Assembly: GCA_035041965.1 (NCBI GenBank)
Contig: JAPYMA010003041.1
Coordinates: forward strand, 310,001 to 374,000
Source of the DNA: Anisakis pegreffii
Taxonomy: Eukaryota; Nematoda; Chromadorea; Rhabditida; Anisakidae
Direction of reading: 5' to 3'
Length of the DNA stretch: 64,000 nt
The number at the start of each line of letters is the position of its first letter. Within the stretch, counting starts at the first letter, position 1. The position numbers were made by a program, and so were the translations under genes. Positions 1-13,990 of the stretch are shown piece by piece. Below the pieces are notes generated by a model. It did no database searches. It saw only the letters and a program-made list of their open reading frames with translations, and was not told where the DNA came from.

Positions 1-440
1 TAAGAGCGCACAGACACGATCATAAACTTAAATTACGGCCAGGAAAGTAGTTATTCTTAAACACAATGAGATGAATCAAACTATAAAATATTTTGACTAA
101 TGAAACAATCACATGAATTCTATCAGTGTGTTTTGACAAGTTCATGTTCTTCTATGGCTATTAGATTGCCTACTGACATCCAGCCATTAGTATTTATGAG
201 AAATTTTACAAAGAATAACTTCGCGATGAGTGACAGTTGCAAGCTGTTGTTCAGATAGTGAATGACTGGAAATTTTATTGATTATCCATCCCTTGAATTG
301 CACCAAACCATACCCTGTCCAGGTTGCTGAGTAGCTATTGCCATAAATCATTTTTAAAGCATGGAACATGAGATAATGGAAATGACTTTCTGGTTGAGGA
401 CATTTATGCCTTATTCAGGAGCCAATTGCTTCGCCTTCAG

Positions 441-617
441 ACGCAGATCATATGGTGCCGTTGGTGGCCACAATTAAGGGAAATTTTCTAATGTTCAATT
501 TCCTGTCAACTAACTCTTACCAGCTAATCTGTGAAGATGTACAACTGATATCAGTTCATTTTGATTTACTCCTTAACTGTTTACATGCAAACGAAAACCT
601 GCTACGGAAATTATCAG
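441..617 (+). CDS. Possible single exon, unrecognised protein
   Basis: A 177-base open stretch lies between a pyrimidine-rich acceptor (ending CTTCAG at 440) and a donor (CAG then GTGATG at 618). It is richer in GC at its 5' end than its surroundings. The frame reads from Ala-Asp-His-Met-Val through a leucine-rich helix-like stretch to Lys-Leu-Ser, starting with two bases of a split codon and ending in phase 1. No domain is recognised and no partner exon was found nearby, so this may be a chance open frame. Confidence 0.2.
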
Positions 618-3600
618 GTGATGTATGCCGGAGATCATGTCCTATGATCAGCGAAAAAAACAGAGAGTAAATCAAAATGTCCGAAATACCCTTCAAGTGA
701 TACAGTTAGGATGAGAAGGATTCAGTGTAAATGCGGTTGCGTCGATGTATTCACCAGAATGCACAGAATCTGATATTGTACAATGTTTTGTAGAGCGTAA
801 CGTTGCACGAAAGAAAAATTGATGTTTTGCAACGGCTTCAGTCTCCCAAGAGAGCCGTCGAAAGTGAATCGCGTAAATAAAAATTCTCAAATAGTAAATG
901 ACAAACAACATATCATTAAAAATGTTTGCTTGTTGAAAAACGAACAAACGAATGCAATTATAAAGCAATTAATTTTTCGTTTCTTTATGATAGTGCTTTT
1001 TTGACCTATTGAAAGCAACAAATTGCATGTCAATTGGACGAACACAGACCGCAACAATGTTGATGAAAGTATTGTTTCATTTCCTGCGAAACAACTTGTT
1101 CAGAGCACAATTGATGAAACTACGCAATTAGCAGTCGTTTTCTTAAAGGAACCCAAATAAGTGCTCGAAAATGAACAGCAGCACTATGCAACTTCCGATC
1201 AAGTGCTGCTTCATTATTCAACTGCAGCAAAAAACGACGTTCTCCCATGAGAGGTGACTGAACTCAAGATCTTACACGATTGCCAAACTTAGGATTTAGA
1301 GGGATGTTAGGATGTACGACTGACATGTTGATGATCATCTTCCAAAAAAACTACTAAATAAGCAGAAACAAAAGAGAAAATTTCTTAGTTTTCGTGTGGA
1401 GCACACTCTGAATGCTTTGCTAATTTAACTCTTTTCAGAGAATCTCTTCATGGCTTATGGATGAAGCAGAATAAGTTCATTTTCATACATTCAAAAGTTC
1501 AACCACTGATTCACTCTTGATTATTTCGAACTGAATGCGCAACATTCCGTTGATTACTTAATTGTGTCCAGAGAACGTTTTGTTCTCAGAACTTATTCGA
1601 GCATTTCAGTCCTTTTCCGTTAGGTGATAATGACTAATTGCTTTAACAATGAATTACTGGTTAACCGATATGTGAGATGTTCGTGGAAAACTCATCAGTT
1701 TGATACAATTTTCCATGAAATGAATCTTTGACGTTGTGAAACAGCTGCCAAGGGTAAACTTTGCTAGTATTTCATGCGAGGCACAATCGTTGAGACAATT
1801 ATATAAGATACGATAATGATAAAAGGGAGCAACCACAGGGAAGCTCATTTCAATGTAGCAATGAACCCTAATAGAGGTATAAACGAGAAAAGTTCTCAAA
1901 TGAGAACACCTCGAACAATGCCGAAGATAGGATTCGGCAAATCTGATTTCAAAAAAAACAGAGATTCACTGAGGATATGAAGCAATCGAATCCAATAAAA
2001 AGTCGTGCTGTGCTCTACTTAATTAGTCTTCATTCAACAGCTGAGTTGGGAACAAAATGAATAGGCGCTGCACATTGAAGTTTCTATTTTTATTCATTTG
2101 TTGTTGCGCAGAATTCAAATAACAATATGATCGATAGCGTAGTGTGCGAATTTGATTGAATAAGCTGATCGCAAAGGAAAGAACAATACACCCGAGTTTC
2201 AAACGAACTACTGATGTCGTGCTTACTAGCATATGGAATCATGATGGATGCCGCTTATCAAAAACACCGTCGGATTTGCGCTTTCGATTAGTATGTTTGT
2301 GATTATTAATTATTGACTCCAACGAATTGCTGCCTGATTCTCACATTACCGTAATGAATGGCTTTGCACAAACCTACAGGATTTTTAATTCGAATTCTTG
2401 TGTTTCCCATCGGAAAGATTCCGAAAAAAATGCAAATGAGCGCCAGCTCATTCGCCTCATTAAGAATGTTACTGAACAGTTGCCGATTGAAGCGCATAAT
2501 CTCACAATGAGCATTTTCAGAAATAAAATGTATGAAACAACATTAACAATTAATGATGAATAAGAAACGAACGATTAAGACATGAGTGCTGGAATTTTTA
2601 GCGAAGTGTTTGCTACGTAACTGAACACTCGTTGCAACTGCTCATGATTAGTTGGGTTGCAAAATCTTTCTTGAGAGTGTTCCAATGTCCCTTGGGATGA
2701 ATACGGTTTGCTATGGATTCGTAAATGTGATTGAAATTTTGAATGATAGTAATACTTGGGATCAGGAACAATTCGTTTTCAAATCCACTAATCAAAAAAT
2801 AATTAATCAAAAATAATTAAAAAGATAAATAATTAATCGTGAGCTTGTAAACAGTAATTTCTTTGACAATCTTACAAATTAGATTAGTGAATTAAGCCAT
2901 TCAAATTCCTCATCGCTTTCATCCGCTTGATTCATCCCAAAAAGATTTTAAAGAGAACAAATTAAGCCATTCGTGTTAACATCCTTCGCTACTGTAAATT
3001 AGATTAAACTGGCAATGAACGAAAACAGTGCGTAATTTCCACTAAAACTAATCCACCTCTCTTCGGTTTTGAGCATTCAGAGAGCCTTTTTACATGACAC
3101 AAGATATGGGCTGGAAAACTGCATGTAGCAGAACTACAAAAAAAACTCGAATTTGACAAATTCATCGAGTGATTCAAAACTGCAGTCGACTCGCATTTCA
3201 GCTTGAAAAGGAGCTTACGGGCGTTTCGCATGATTTGAGCGGATGACTCATTTGAAATACACCATTCCAATAAACTGCTAGGATTCAAAGAGAATTAGGG
3301 CTCATGACTTACAACATGCTGCAATGGTCCTCATATCCAACCAAAATTCCTAGCTAGTAGCATCAGCAACATGTGAGAAGAGCGAATATTCAAACTTGTC
3401 ATTTCGATTGCATTTGTCATTTTTTCATCTTGAAGAGGTGCAAAAAATAGATCACGAAAATCCAAGCAGCGTGTTAACTAAATTCTCTCTTCAATGTTTG
3501 AAAACAATGCAGAGCCTGTGAACGTAAACCTAGTAGTTCCGCGGATCCATTGCGGATCAACGAAATAATAATTTGACTAACTGGAATCAAATAGTAAGTG

Positions 3601-4516
3601 AACAGTCACAAACGTAAAACATTTATTACATTACTGGATTGATGGAGTGTCGTAGATGCGAGATTTAATCGCTTGATATCAATGACAATCCACTGAAATA
3701 CCGACAGATTAGGATTGTGCCAGGTAAGCCTGAGGATGGGGCAGGGTCGGATGTTTTAGAAACCTTAATGGTGCTCGGAATCCTCGGAACCACCGATGCT
3801 CACGACCCCAACCCTAACACGAGAGGGAATAAGCGAATGGTTGAGATCTGCATTTAAGTTTAACATTGGTATATATTGATAGATTTCATTAGAAATGGAA
3901 TGTATTCCAGATGCTGAATAGATCTCAAGTTTTTTAACCTTTTTTCGGATATACTGCCGCTACGAGTCGATAAGGAAAACGAAATTGTTCAGAGTGAATT
4001 AACCGCAAAAAGTAGGTTGCTACTGTTAAGATTGGTGAGGAGGCACTTATTTAAAGAAACTGAGTTGGAAGAAATAGATGCAAAACGGAGAATCGTTTCA
4101 TTTTTAAATGAAAACTGAACCTTACGTTCTTGTCAGTGCAAATTCAGCAGTAGGAATTGACAAATGTGTCTTAAAAACGCAATTTCCTCTATCTTCAAAA
4201 ACTGACACGAACCGTTAAAATGTACTCGAAAACATAAGAACAGCTTTCCGATTCAATCACAAATATCTCGATTAGTGACATATTCATACTGCTGCCACAA
4301 ACATCCTGATTTGAGCCCTCTTGTGCTACCGACACTCCGGTGTTAGAGAGTTATTTACAGTTTGGTACATCGCAAAAATATCGGTTCTTTAACAAATGTT
4401 TTACGTTGAAAACTAGTTCGTGTAGGTGCGAAAATGCTAAACAATCCTAAATTTTTAAGAATTCTATGAATACACCGATGAAATATTATGAAAAGGCTCA
4501 TCTACGTGAAACTCAC
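618..4516. other. Non-coding stretch with no convincing gene
   Basis: AT-rich sequence with only short open frames lacking paired splice sites. The one compositional outlier is a GC-rich patch at about 3725-3835, open on both strands over part of its length, which looks more like a piece of a dispersed repeat than an exon. A minus-strand open frame at 3004-3288 has an internal donor-like site but no convincing acceptor. Confidence 0.5.
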
Positions 4517-4765
4517 ATTGGCACAAGAAGAGTATTACTGCAATAGTTCAATGCTTCACGCATAAGCTCATTTCTCGCTGTGGTAAGTTGATCGTTATTG
4601 CCGGCTTTGATCTCACACATTGCAGCATTTGCTGTCACCGATGATTGAGTCCGAAGCGCATATGGATCTATTCCACGAGTTGATCTCGCGAACCGATTCT
4701 TCGAACTATCCTGACGCTCAGTAAATCCCAAACATGAGGTATTGTAGGAGATTGCTTGAAAGGAA
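4517..4765 (-). CDS. Internal exon of an unrecognised minus-strand gene
   Basis: On the minus strand an acceptor (GATAACAG) at 4766 is followed by 249 open bases and a strong donor GTGAGT at 4516-4511. The reading begins with one base of a split codon and ends in phase 2. The encoded 82 residues are hydrophilic, with a Ser/Thr/Asn-rich first half and a helix-like second half (QLTTARNELMREALNYCSN). The frame stays open about 60 bases upstream of the chosen acceptor, so the 5' boundary is uncertain. I recognise no family. Amino-acid composition and the strong donor argue for a real exon. Confidence 0.4.
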
Positions 4766-6263
4766 CTGTTATCGCAAGCGACAGTATGGTCGCACATTGC
4801 CAGTGATGGAGATAACAAAAGTATCACCTCTTCTTACGTTCTGTGGATCCTTTGAGATTTCCGATTCACTCGGACGTATTTAACGTAGAAATGGTTGCAT
4901 CACTAGGACAGTCACTCAATGCGATCCCATTTGTAACGAATACAACAGGTGAGTATGCGATATAATCATGAACGCAACCACTTATTAGTCACTAACAAGT
5001 AGCCAACTGCGATTCTGAAGTGAAGACGATCTGATGAAAAGTTTCCTTCATTCACTATATATCAGCAGCGATCGTTTCATGATCCAACTTTGGACTGCTT
5101 TTTGCACATCAAGAACAACCCACTTTGGTTTGAAGTAAACGAACTCGATGTATTTGATTATCAGTAAAATTCAACAGACCACATGTAACGCATGAATGCG
5201 AAGGGACTCTCAACATAATTGGTCGAATCGAAATGACTTGTTTTGCTAGCCACTCGAAATAAACAAACACGAGACTATAATGAACTTGAATTGATCATAA
5301 ATTGCAATTCTATAAAAGCTGCAAACGTTGAGCGAGTTTCAACTGCTCTTGAGACAACACAGGACTCGAATCGAACAATTGTGCTGAACTACTGAAGAAG
5401 TGCACTTGCTCATGAAAGGAAAACTAGTGAAGCATCCTTAGCTTCGTGTTAAATGAATGGATCTCGTTGGAAGCAGTGAATGTTGTGCCGAAAATGTTCA
5501 AATATATGAGGGACGGAAGATGTGTGAACGTCGAAAATTTGTAGCACTCTAAACGGATAAACACAGTCTCATCTACTAAGAGCAATCTTAGATTAACGCT
5601 AAAAGCTAACTCATAAACTGGTTATTAGGTTCATTTTCTGGTTTAGGCTCATACTTTGCCTCAAACAAACTGAAATACACCTTCACATAGTGGTAAACTT
5701 GTGCGAAGTGTAGCGCTTGCTGAAAGGAGTGTGACTTCCTGCACGAAGTTTATGCAATCAAATCATCGGCTCGATGGAACGTAACTGAGCTAATTTAGCC
5801 GCGTTCAGTATGCAATTAGGTTGAATAACAATTGTTGCGATCGACATGCACGTAAACTGAATCTTAATGATGCTTTCAGCGAATCATATTTTCGTCAACT
5901 TGTAAATTCATTCGATAAGTTCATTAGCATTAAACTCCCCGTGAAAAAACAAAATCCACGGCGCAATAACAAGAAAATAAATTTATGTAATCTAATGTAA
6001 GAGATATTGCAAAGTCGATCGGAAAGATGATGACATTACCATCTATTTTTAAATGCTTCATCAATCATTTAAACGATTGATATCGATGACACTGGAACAC
6101 CATTAATTTCGGCGCCCTATAAAATTTATGGGCCACAAGAGAGTATCCGTAAAGATGTTGAATGTCTCAATTGTGGTGTATGGCGGTCGACTGGAATGAA
6201 GTAAGCGCATACTTGACGTCATCGTGTAAGCAATATCTGATCGAAACAGTCAATAAGCTTCTG

Positions 6264-6383
6264 CTATCGAGAGATCAGAACGGCATGAAATGATGCATTC
6301 ATGATGCTTGCCATTGACACGACTGCACTCAAAAACTTTGACAAACAAGCCTCGTCTAATTCCGAAGGGAACAATTCGGATGA
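6264..6383 (-). CDS. Possible terminal exon, unrecognised protein
   Basis: A good minus-strand acceptor (CAAACACTTCAG) at 6384 opens a 39-codon frame ending at a TAG (6266-6264). It encodes an acidic start (SSELFPSELDEA) and then a hydrophobic helix-like segment rich in Ser, Ala and Val. It would be the last exon of a gene lying further right on the minus strand. It cannot be the direct upstream exon of 4517-4765 because it ends in a stop. No family recognised. Confidence 0.3.
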   Translation of the reverse strand, partial: SSELFPSELDEACLSKFLSAVVSMASIMNASFHAVLISR

Positions 6384-9300
6384 CTGAAGTGTTTGAAAGC
6401 AACAAAATAATGACAATAGAGTGGTATTTTTATCACTTTCAAACACTACCTAGTATCAGATGAGGATATTTATGGAGGATATGAATTTGTGAGTGGCGTC
6501 GAATGATGCGTCAAGTGTGAATGCGATGATATATAAATATGAGTGTGGATATTGAGCGAATAATAAGAAACAAATGAAGCTTTGGATCATTTTTAAAAGA
6601 ATTTTTGAGGACAAATCCACAATAATATAGTATTCATCGATAATATCGTCACATTTTGGAAATCAGGCATTCGTGCTGGATGTCAGTGCTGGACACACCG
6701 ACTCATTCCGATATCTGAAATCACAGAAAAGTGGCAAGGCGTAAGCGAGGTGGATTTATATAGTTTGAGAGTGCAATCTCGAATTGATGGAAGATCCTCA
6801 AAAAGAAAAACGAACACTGACTGGATTTGATTTTTAGTAAACAACATATATTACATTATCTAGCCTTTGGATAAAAATAATTCGATCATGGATGCCTACT
6901 CTCGATGTTCCAATCAAATGAATTGGCGAGGAATGAGTGCATTTCATTGAAAGCGAAAATTAACGTTTCATACAAATATACGTACAAAATATTTGCTTCT
7001 TCAATAGTAATGTCGAAAACAAGCATTTAAATTTGACGTATTCATGGAATGTCACCCTATCTGCGGCTGTATTCTGAACGCGGAACTAGTCAAACGAAAC
7101 TATTGAGGATGCGTTTGGCACGATGGGATTCGATGATGAATAACTGATGAGGCGAAATTCTTCTTTCTGATCTACGATTTCTTCGGCTCAATCAATCGTG
7201 TTACCAAATCATAGATACTCTTCAATTATCTCGCGTTTCTGATTCAGAACACTAGCAATGAGCGATCAAATGAATTAATCAAGTGTTATAATCGCATATA
7301 TGAATTGAAAAGTGGAGTGATAACTGAAAACATCGTTGATGAAGGGAAGTATCAGTTTCATTTGGCTGATAGACCACCGGAGAACTGAAACAATTTGATT
7401 CAAATATTTACACTCAATCTTATTCCTCAATCTTCTCACATTATCTGGATGTACATCTCAAATGAATAAAGAAACCGCTCTGAAAGTGGCGATTGAGATC
7501 GGAGCCTAGTTGGATCTGGTCCGGAAACAGGCTGCTGGGAAGAGCTGAAATGGAGAAAGAATTTCTTTCACACGCAAAACTGCAGAAGATTGTGAGAGAG
7601 GATCAGTGAGACGTGTTCTTCGTTGCAGTGGTCAAATGAAAGTGGTGAATGTCGAACATTCTAACATTTAAAAAAAATTGTCGAGAATCGACGATATAGT
7701 GAGTGAATGAATCCGGAAAGATCTGACTATATCATCAGCATTATCCCATTCCAAAAACAGAACCTTTCAGATACATTAACGCTGAACAATCAAGAACTAT
7801 GCGACGTGCAGTAGTCAATTGCCTACGATCACGCATTTTTCAGTGAACCATTGAAATGCTCTTTCAAAAATTGCTGTTCGGTAAGCCACAAAATACATTA
7901 CAAATTATTTCGAAGATTGTTTCCGATTCTCGGCATTTGTTCTCAATAAAGCACAAATTTCTGGTTGTTTGCAAGAAGAAACAATCAAATACGATGTTTA
8001 TGGATTATGTCTGGTTGAATCAGTGAATACTCATCACTCACTCCCAACAAATTCTATCACAACTTCCTGATTACGAGACACAATTCCGTTGGGATGAAAA
8101 ACAATTGTCTGAAGTGTTTACAACAATTGACTGCAATTAATTGAAATTTTTTCGCAGATTTGTTACACTTTCTCTCTCTTCTCTGGATTTTACTAACTCT
8201 CAGCTTTAAAGTGCATTTGATACTCACGATTTCTCTCATTGCAATCGTCATGAAACAATGTTAAATGCGCATCAATTTCTTGCAAAATGAAAACTTATTT
8301 ATGTATATGTGAGGGAAATGCGTCGTTTCAAGGGAAAACTTTCCTTAAAATGTTCTCGGTCCGTTAAGATGAAACTATTCTCACAACAGTTTCTGTATTT
8401 AAATGAGTACATATTAGTGCTTGCATCGGATACTAACTATAAGATATCTGAACATTTCGACATCTGATAAAACACGGCCTTTTATGCAATTTCCTTAATG
8501 TACTAGCCCCGCATTACACGTCATCCAACTCATTTGCAGTGGCAATTTTAATGCTTGAAATTTTAGAAAATTCTGTTAAGAAAATGATGACGAGGAATAG
8601 ATGTGGTTTCCCTTTATTTGAGATGTACGGAATAGAAAACTAATCCATTGAAGCTATTCATAGTTTCACAAAATTTGATTGTCGCTTATGCGCTTAAATA
8701 GTACCTTGGTTATAATTTCGATGCTTTGTCACCATATTTCAAAGTGATATGGCATTCGTGGTTTGTTTTTCAAGTGAATTCAACTGAATCTAATCAAAAC
8801 AAATGTGTTTAACGTGCGACACTTATTTATTGTTGAAGTTGCTGGATTGCGGGATTATCTCGCGACTAAAAGTTGATCTCACCGCTAAGATAGCACAAAA
8901 GGTAAAACGACATATGCCATTGATTTACGCTTACTAATGCATCCATCATTTTGATTCCGAATTGCGAACGAAATGAGCAAATTTCCTAAACAGCCTCCAC
9001 GTTTTGCACCATCATTGCCTCATACGATTACACACTCAAATCTTAACATCATGAAATTTCCGATTGATAGAAATACCTTAAAGATTTCTTCAAAAAGAAT
9101 AAATTTCCACCTCGTCAACTGAAATGATTGTTATCTGGCTGCTTGGCAGAATCTTTTTCAAAGTATTGTCAAGCCTTTTTTCAAAGTATTTCAAGTATTC
9201 TTTTTCGAAGTATTTATATGGCCAATAGTCGTTCACCAAATTGCTCGTTTGATTGGAATGCTTGAATGGGCATCAACAATTCGCGTTTTAGTGTCCATGG

Positions 9301-12300
9301 AGAAATGGCTCGGAATTATACAAAACGACTTTGGAGGCGATTCAATGAGATGATTGATGCAGAAGAAAACTTTTCCAGACAAATTTTACGAATGCCACAA
9401 AAAAATCACCTGAAATATCCGAGAAAACGGGGCGGGGGGGGGGAGGAGTTCGTACTGCAACATCAAAATATCGTGCCTAGGAAGTTCCAAGGGTAAACAG
9501 AATAGCATTCATATATAATGAAATATCAATCAAACTTACACACAATCTCAAAATACATTCTATTACAGCTACAGTGACATATTCATGTTGCATGAACAAC
9601 TTGAATGGCGTTCAATAGTCAATGGGAACATGGAATACTTTGCTCTGTAAGCCACTTGATTAATTTCGTTCGCATCAAAAGCATATCAGCATACATTCAT
9701 CACCACAAACAATTGAGAGAAGTTCGAACAATTCGTTGAAATTCTCAGGCGTTGTTTTCGATTATTAGATCCAAAACAACGCCTAAGTTGCTTGAATAAT
9801 AGAATTAAGCCTTAAATTCCCATAAACCCATGATGCTTGGAAAGGACAATTTTTTGTACACTCAACTTTCACTTAATACCTTGCAATCGGCGTTGTTAAC
9901 TCCAAAACAATTTCAATCAAATCAGGGGCAAAATGTGTTCATTGAACAATCCTCTTTGACCATTCGAAAAGAAGTCTGCGAAATTTTTCTCTCACTGACT
10001 TGAAAAAGTTTACAAGGTGCTCCATCAACCAACTAAACAGATGAAGTTTTGCTTACACTACAATATCGTGAGGCTTAGGCTTAAGTACTTTCAGTCCAAT
10101 AATAGCTGATTGCTCTGTTTGCTGTCCACCCTGCACATTGCCCACTTGAGTGACATAAAAGAAAGTCCATTAAAAAATGCAAAATGCCAATAAAATGGGA
10201 TTTAATGCAGTCAGACAACTGTTTAAAGTGATTAGTTGAGTTCACATTCACAAAATCCATCGAACTAATCATTTTGACATGCATCGTGTCTCCAGTTCTC
10301 GATTTAATTAGACGAAAGCCTTTTAAGGACAGACTTTTCCCTCGGATATCCTATTTTATCTTTTCTGAATAACAAGCAAGCGATAAGAGGTGAGCATTTG
10401 GTAAGCAGATACATTTTCATTGAAAATTTCAAATTCAAGACCAATCTTCGAACGGGGTTTACTGCCTTGTTGACCACAGTTCATAACATTGTCTAAAGTA
10501 TTCCGTATCGGTTTGCAACCATTGCTCGAGATCGCTTTGCAAGCACTGTTTGGTCCTACATTCCCATAATTTATCCACTTCCTAAGATGGACAGATCAAT
10601 CAGTTGCTGAGTTCTTGATATAAGTGCTTGTGATATTAGGTTGGTGACTGTTGACAAACAGGCAATTTTTTCCATTAGTACGTAATTTCGCTGCATCTGT
10701 GACCACCGACTAGACAGACGTCCGTCTATGCTTGAGGTGCTTGTGAAAGATTTTCATCCGATTTTCCTTTTGCACACGTTCAACTGATAACAGCATCGTG
10801 CTTCTGTGCAATGCATGACCAAGTGCTCGAAACAAATTATCTAGCATGAACTATTTGAGGTGATGACAAGTGAATTGCCGAATCAATCGCTCAGCGATGA
10901 TCACATTCTTGATTAATACGCTTAATGACAAGAAATGTTAGTGCGTTCCTAGTGTAACCGAGTCAAGCATCTCATTCTCAAGACATAAGATCTAAATCCC
11001 AAGAATTTGAAATATAACCCAAACAAAGTACTTAATATGTTTAATTCAAATCTTACAGGTAAAAGATTCCCACGAGCAATGGCTAAACGACAACAAAATG
11101 TTATGAGAAACCATATTCAATGAATTCCAGAATAGATACGAGACGCAGGTATTTAAGGATGGAAGACGGAGGATCGGGGTCGCGACTCGTATTTATTTTG
11201 GAGAACGTATGCTCGATATTGTCAACGTCAAGTCAATCATAGTGATATTTTGATATAATTGTTAGTGTGAAGTTATTGTTACCGTGATTCATCAGTGCTA
11301 TTATTCGTCGAAGATTGAATATTGTATGCAGACGCTGTGGGTCAGGTTGACCAAATATTATTGTTGAATTATCATTGAAAGCTGATCAATAAATACTACA
11401 TTAAATCTTCACTGCTCATTCCACCGCACGCTGACTATTTTGACTCTAGAAAGAAATCCATTTTGAATCGTTTCTTGAGCAACAAGTATCGAGTATCGTC
11501 AAAGCAGCGATCATCTGGAATTAGGCGTTGAAAAATAACGAGTTAGCATGAAGTAAATAAACAGAAATATTAATCAGCAGTGTTGTCACTCAAGTAGCTC
11601 TACATTCACAAGTGTGCGTCGAACCTCTGTACCTCGTTTATAAGCCTCTTGCATTCAGCTCTACACTTCTCTAATAACAGTTGATATTCGGAGTGGAAAA
11701 AGGAAACCTTGCGGCAATGCTCTACTCTGACGAATCAACTATTTATCCTGATAACAGAAAAAACCGCAAAAGTAAAACCAAGTTTTGCGGTTTATATGCG
11801 AAATTCTTAGGAGACGGCAAGCAAGAGTGAATTGAAACGAATGATTTGTGACAAGCCTTCCTAAGGCAAGCAAGTATTTTCGGACGCACAACACCAGAGG
11901 ATAACAAATAACCAAACAGCAACGTCTATTTGGTTTTCTGTAGAGCATCCAATATGAATTTAGCCCAAGTTTGCTCTCACCATATGCAAAACTTTCATTC
12001 AAATTCATCAAACCTACAAATTTGCATCCAGCTTCGACTGATCTTCATTGAATTCAAATTCCGAAATAAAAGATAAGAAAGTGTACTGGAGGTATGAGAA
12101 AACTTTTCTGATTCAACACGCTCACTACTAGCCTCAATTGGTAAAAAAGTAAAAAATTGGGGCAAATCTTTTCGCCAACGGACTCACTTTACAGTCTAGC
12201 AATAACGCAATACCAGGCTTCTTGAGGATCAATGTTATCCTTATTTTTCAAGCAGCACTCCCACCGTCTGGTTTGCATATTCCTGTTCCGATATTCCTGC

Positions 12301-12805
12301 ATATTCCTGTTTTTTGTTAAAGTCAAGAGTTCATTGCCTTTCTTCTATGAAGCATCGAGCACAGTTGCTTACACGCTCGAAAACAGTGAACTTTTTTATC
12401 AGCGAAGTGACATCTTGAATGATTAGTTCGAAAATTTGCACAAACAGCACTGAACATCAATCAGTATTCAGCACTAATCTGCACTAACAAACAGCACTAA
12501 TCTCTTCAGAAACACTAATCATCACTCATTACACTACACTGACACTTGATGGAATGTGATCAGTAGATAAATACGAACTTTTTGATTATACAGCTACATC
12601 CTTCGATCATACACATCTATCTTCATCAGGACTAGCTGGATCAGCGCCGTTCTTTGCTGTGAAGCTTTTCACATGATCGCACTATACAGATTCGCAGCTA
12701 CTTCCTTACGGATGATTAAGGAGTGGATAATTTAAGAAATGAAATTGAAAACTTGTTAACGCTTGACGATGCTGGTGAAGCACCAGTCTATGTTATGCTT
12801 GGCAT
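6384..12805. other. Non-coding stretch; one hairpin and a possible LTR remnant
   Basis: No gene could be supported here. The stretch contains an inverted repeat at 9747-9784 and a run of nine G within a plus-strand open frame at about 9430. A segment at about 11100-11440 carries a TATTTAAGG box, a GC-rich patch and an AATAAA, and so resembles a solitary LTR, though I could not define its ends or a target-site duplication. Three overlapping frames at 9266-9496 all look mildly coding and none has a convincing splice pair. Confidence 0.5.
9747..9784. repeat. Short inverted repeat
   Basis: Arms AGGCGTTGTTTT and AAAACAACGCCT pair perfectly over 12 bases around a 14-base loop; no gene nearby. Confidence 0.6.
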
Positions 12806-13090
12806 TCATGTTTTCTTAGTCGAAATCAAACAACAATACGAGAAAAATAATAGAAACTCATAATGAAATTCAATTTTGCATCTGGTTGGACAGACAGTCT
12901 GCAAAGGAATGCGCACATGTAATTTGTTGACGAAATCACGAGTTTTACAAGAAAGCAGAGATCCTTCAGTTGACTTCGCTGAGAGGAATGCGGCTGAGAG
13001 GATGTCCTTCAGCCCACAATTGGGGGTCATTCGCTCAGATTCCGTGATTGCTCCGCACAAGAGAAACATGTGAATTACAACGATAAACAC
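12806..13090 (-). CDS. Possible small secreted Cys-containing protein
   Basis: A minus-strand ATG at 13090 opens 94 codons. The first 17 residues form a plausible signal peptide (MFIVVIHMFLLCGAITES), followed by a hydrophilic region with four cysteines within about 60 residues. The last 20 residues turn hydrophobic and may be read-through into an intron. The opposite strand is also open across 12876-13073. Nothing links it by splice phase to the receptor gene that begins upstream of it on the same strand. Family unknown; treat as a candidate only. Confidence 0.25.
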   Translation of the reverse strand: MFIVVIHMFLLCGAITESERMTPNCGLKDILSAAFLSAKSTEGSLLSCKTRDFVNKLHVRIPLQTVCPTRCKIEFHYEFLLFFSYCCLISTKKT

Positions 13091-13926
13091 ATTATATCAA
13101 TTCTATTGGTTCCAACGGAATTTTGACAGCCAACGGATGCTGGAAATAATCATAATTTTCGTTCAAATTGAATTCGAACTGATCTTGCACTGCTCGATAG
13201 CTTCGGGGTGGTGACTATAAATTTTCTTTAATGACTTCTGACAGGTATGTCATAATTCTTGACATACAAATTCACAAGTTTCCATCTATTTTTTTCTGGG
13301 TCAATATTCAAGTCGGGAATGGCTAATCAGCACATCGAAATGCATGAATTATAGATTATTTCAAGCTTTTTATGCGAATGAGTTTCGACAGATAAGCGGT
13401 AAAATCTTCAATGTTTTACGCTAAAGAGCACATGGAATCCATTTAAAACATAAGCATAAAAAGCATCAAGCGAAGATAAATTCCGCAAGGTTGGCAAAGG
13501 ATTTGAGCTGTGGTTAACGCTACTAATTCTAAACCATTGTTAAGTTTGAAATGTTGATTCATCTATGAGGGAATCGCTCAATGTAACTGACAGCTAGATT
13601 GATGGACAGGAACAGTCGTTGAATGAACGAGTCGTAACGAAATTTTGAAACGTGGATTTGGAAAGGTGACAGCTCATTAGACATATCAAGTTTGCTGATT
13701 GTTTTTCTCGAATGTGGGACTGATTAGTTTAAAAAAGTTATAGTTAGTGGTTGGATGTTTTGATTGAAATGTTATCAGCAATCAAATGGGATGTTTGTGC
13801 GTCAGGTGAATGTTGCGTTGAAAGATGAAACCTTACGGCAACGACGAAGTTGTTTACCGTTATACACAATACTATTCCAACAATAAATAATGAACATATA
13901 AGCAGTCGTTATCAGTGTTCGTAAAT

Positions 13927-13976
13927 AAGATTAGTTTCAAGCAGCGAAAATATTTTCGTTGCTTGAAATTAATCTT
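13927..13976. repeat. Near-perfect 50-base palindrome
   Basis: Two 25-base arms (AAGATTAGTTTCAAGCAGCG on the left) pair with only two mismatches and no spacer. It begins 14 bases beyond the donor of the last receptor exon found, so it would be transcribed with that gene. Confidence 0.75.
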
Positions 13977-13990
13977 CTTTAGATATTCAC

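Noticed and set aside
3680..3740. Plus-strand frame reading DINDNPLKYRQIRIVP before a donor-like CAG-GTAAGC, suggesting a cadherin repeat
   Set aside because: An in-frame stop lies a few codons upstream with no acceptor between, so no exon can be formed.
7440..7560. Plus-strand MNKETALKVAIEIGA, faintly ankyrin-like
   Set aside because: Interrupted by stops after 14 codons and again 13 codons on, with no splice sites; too short to support even a pseudogene call.
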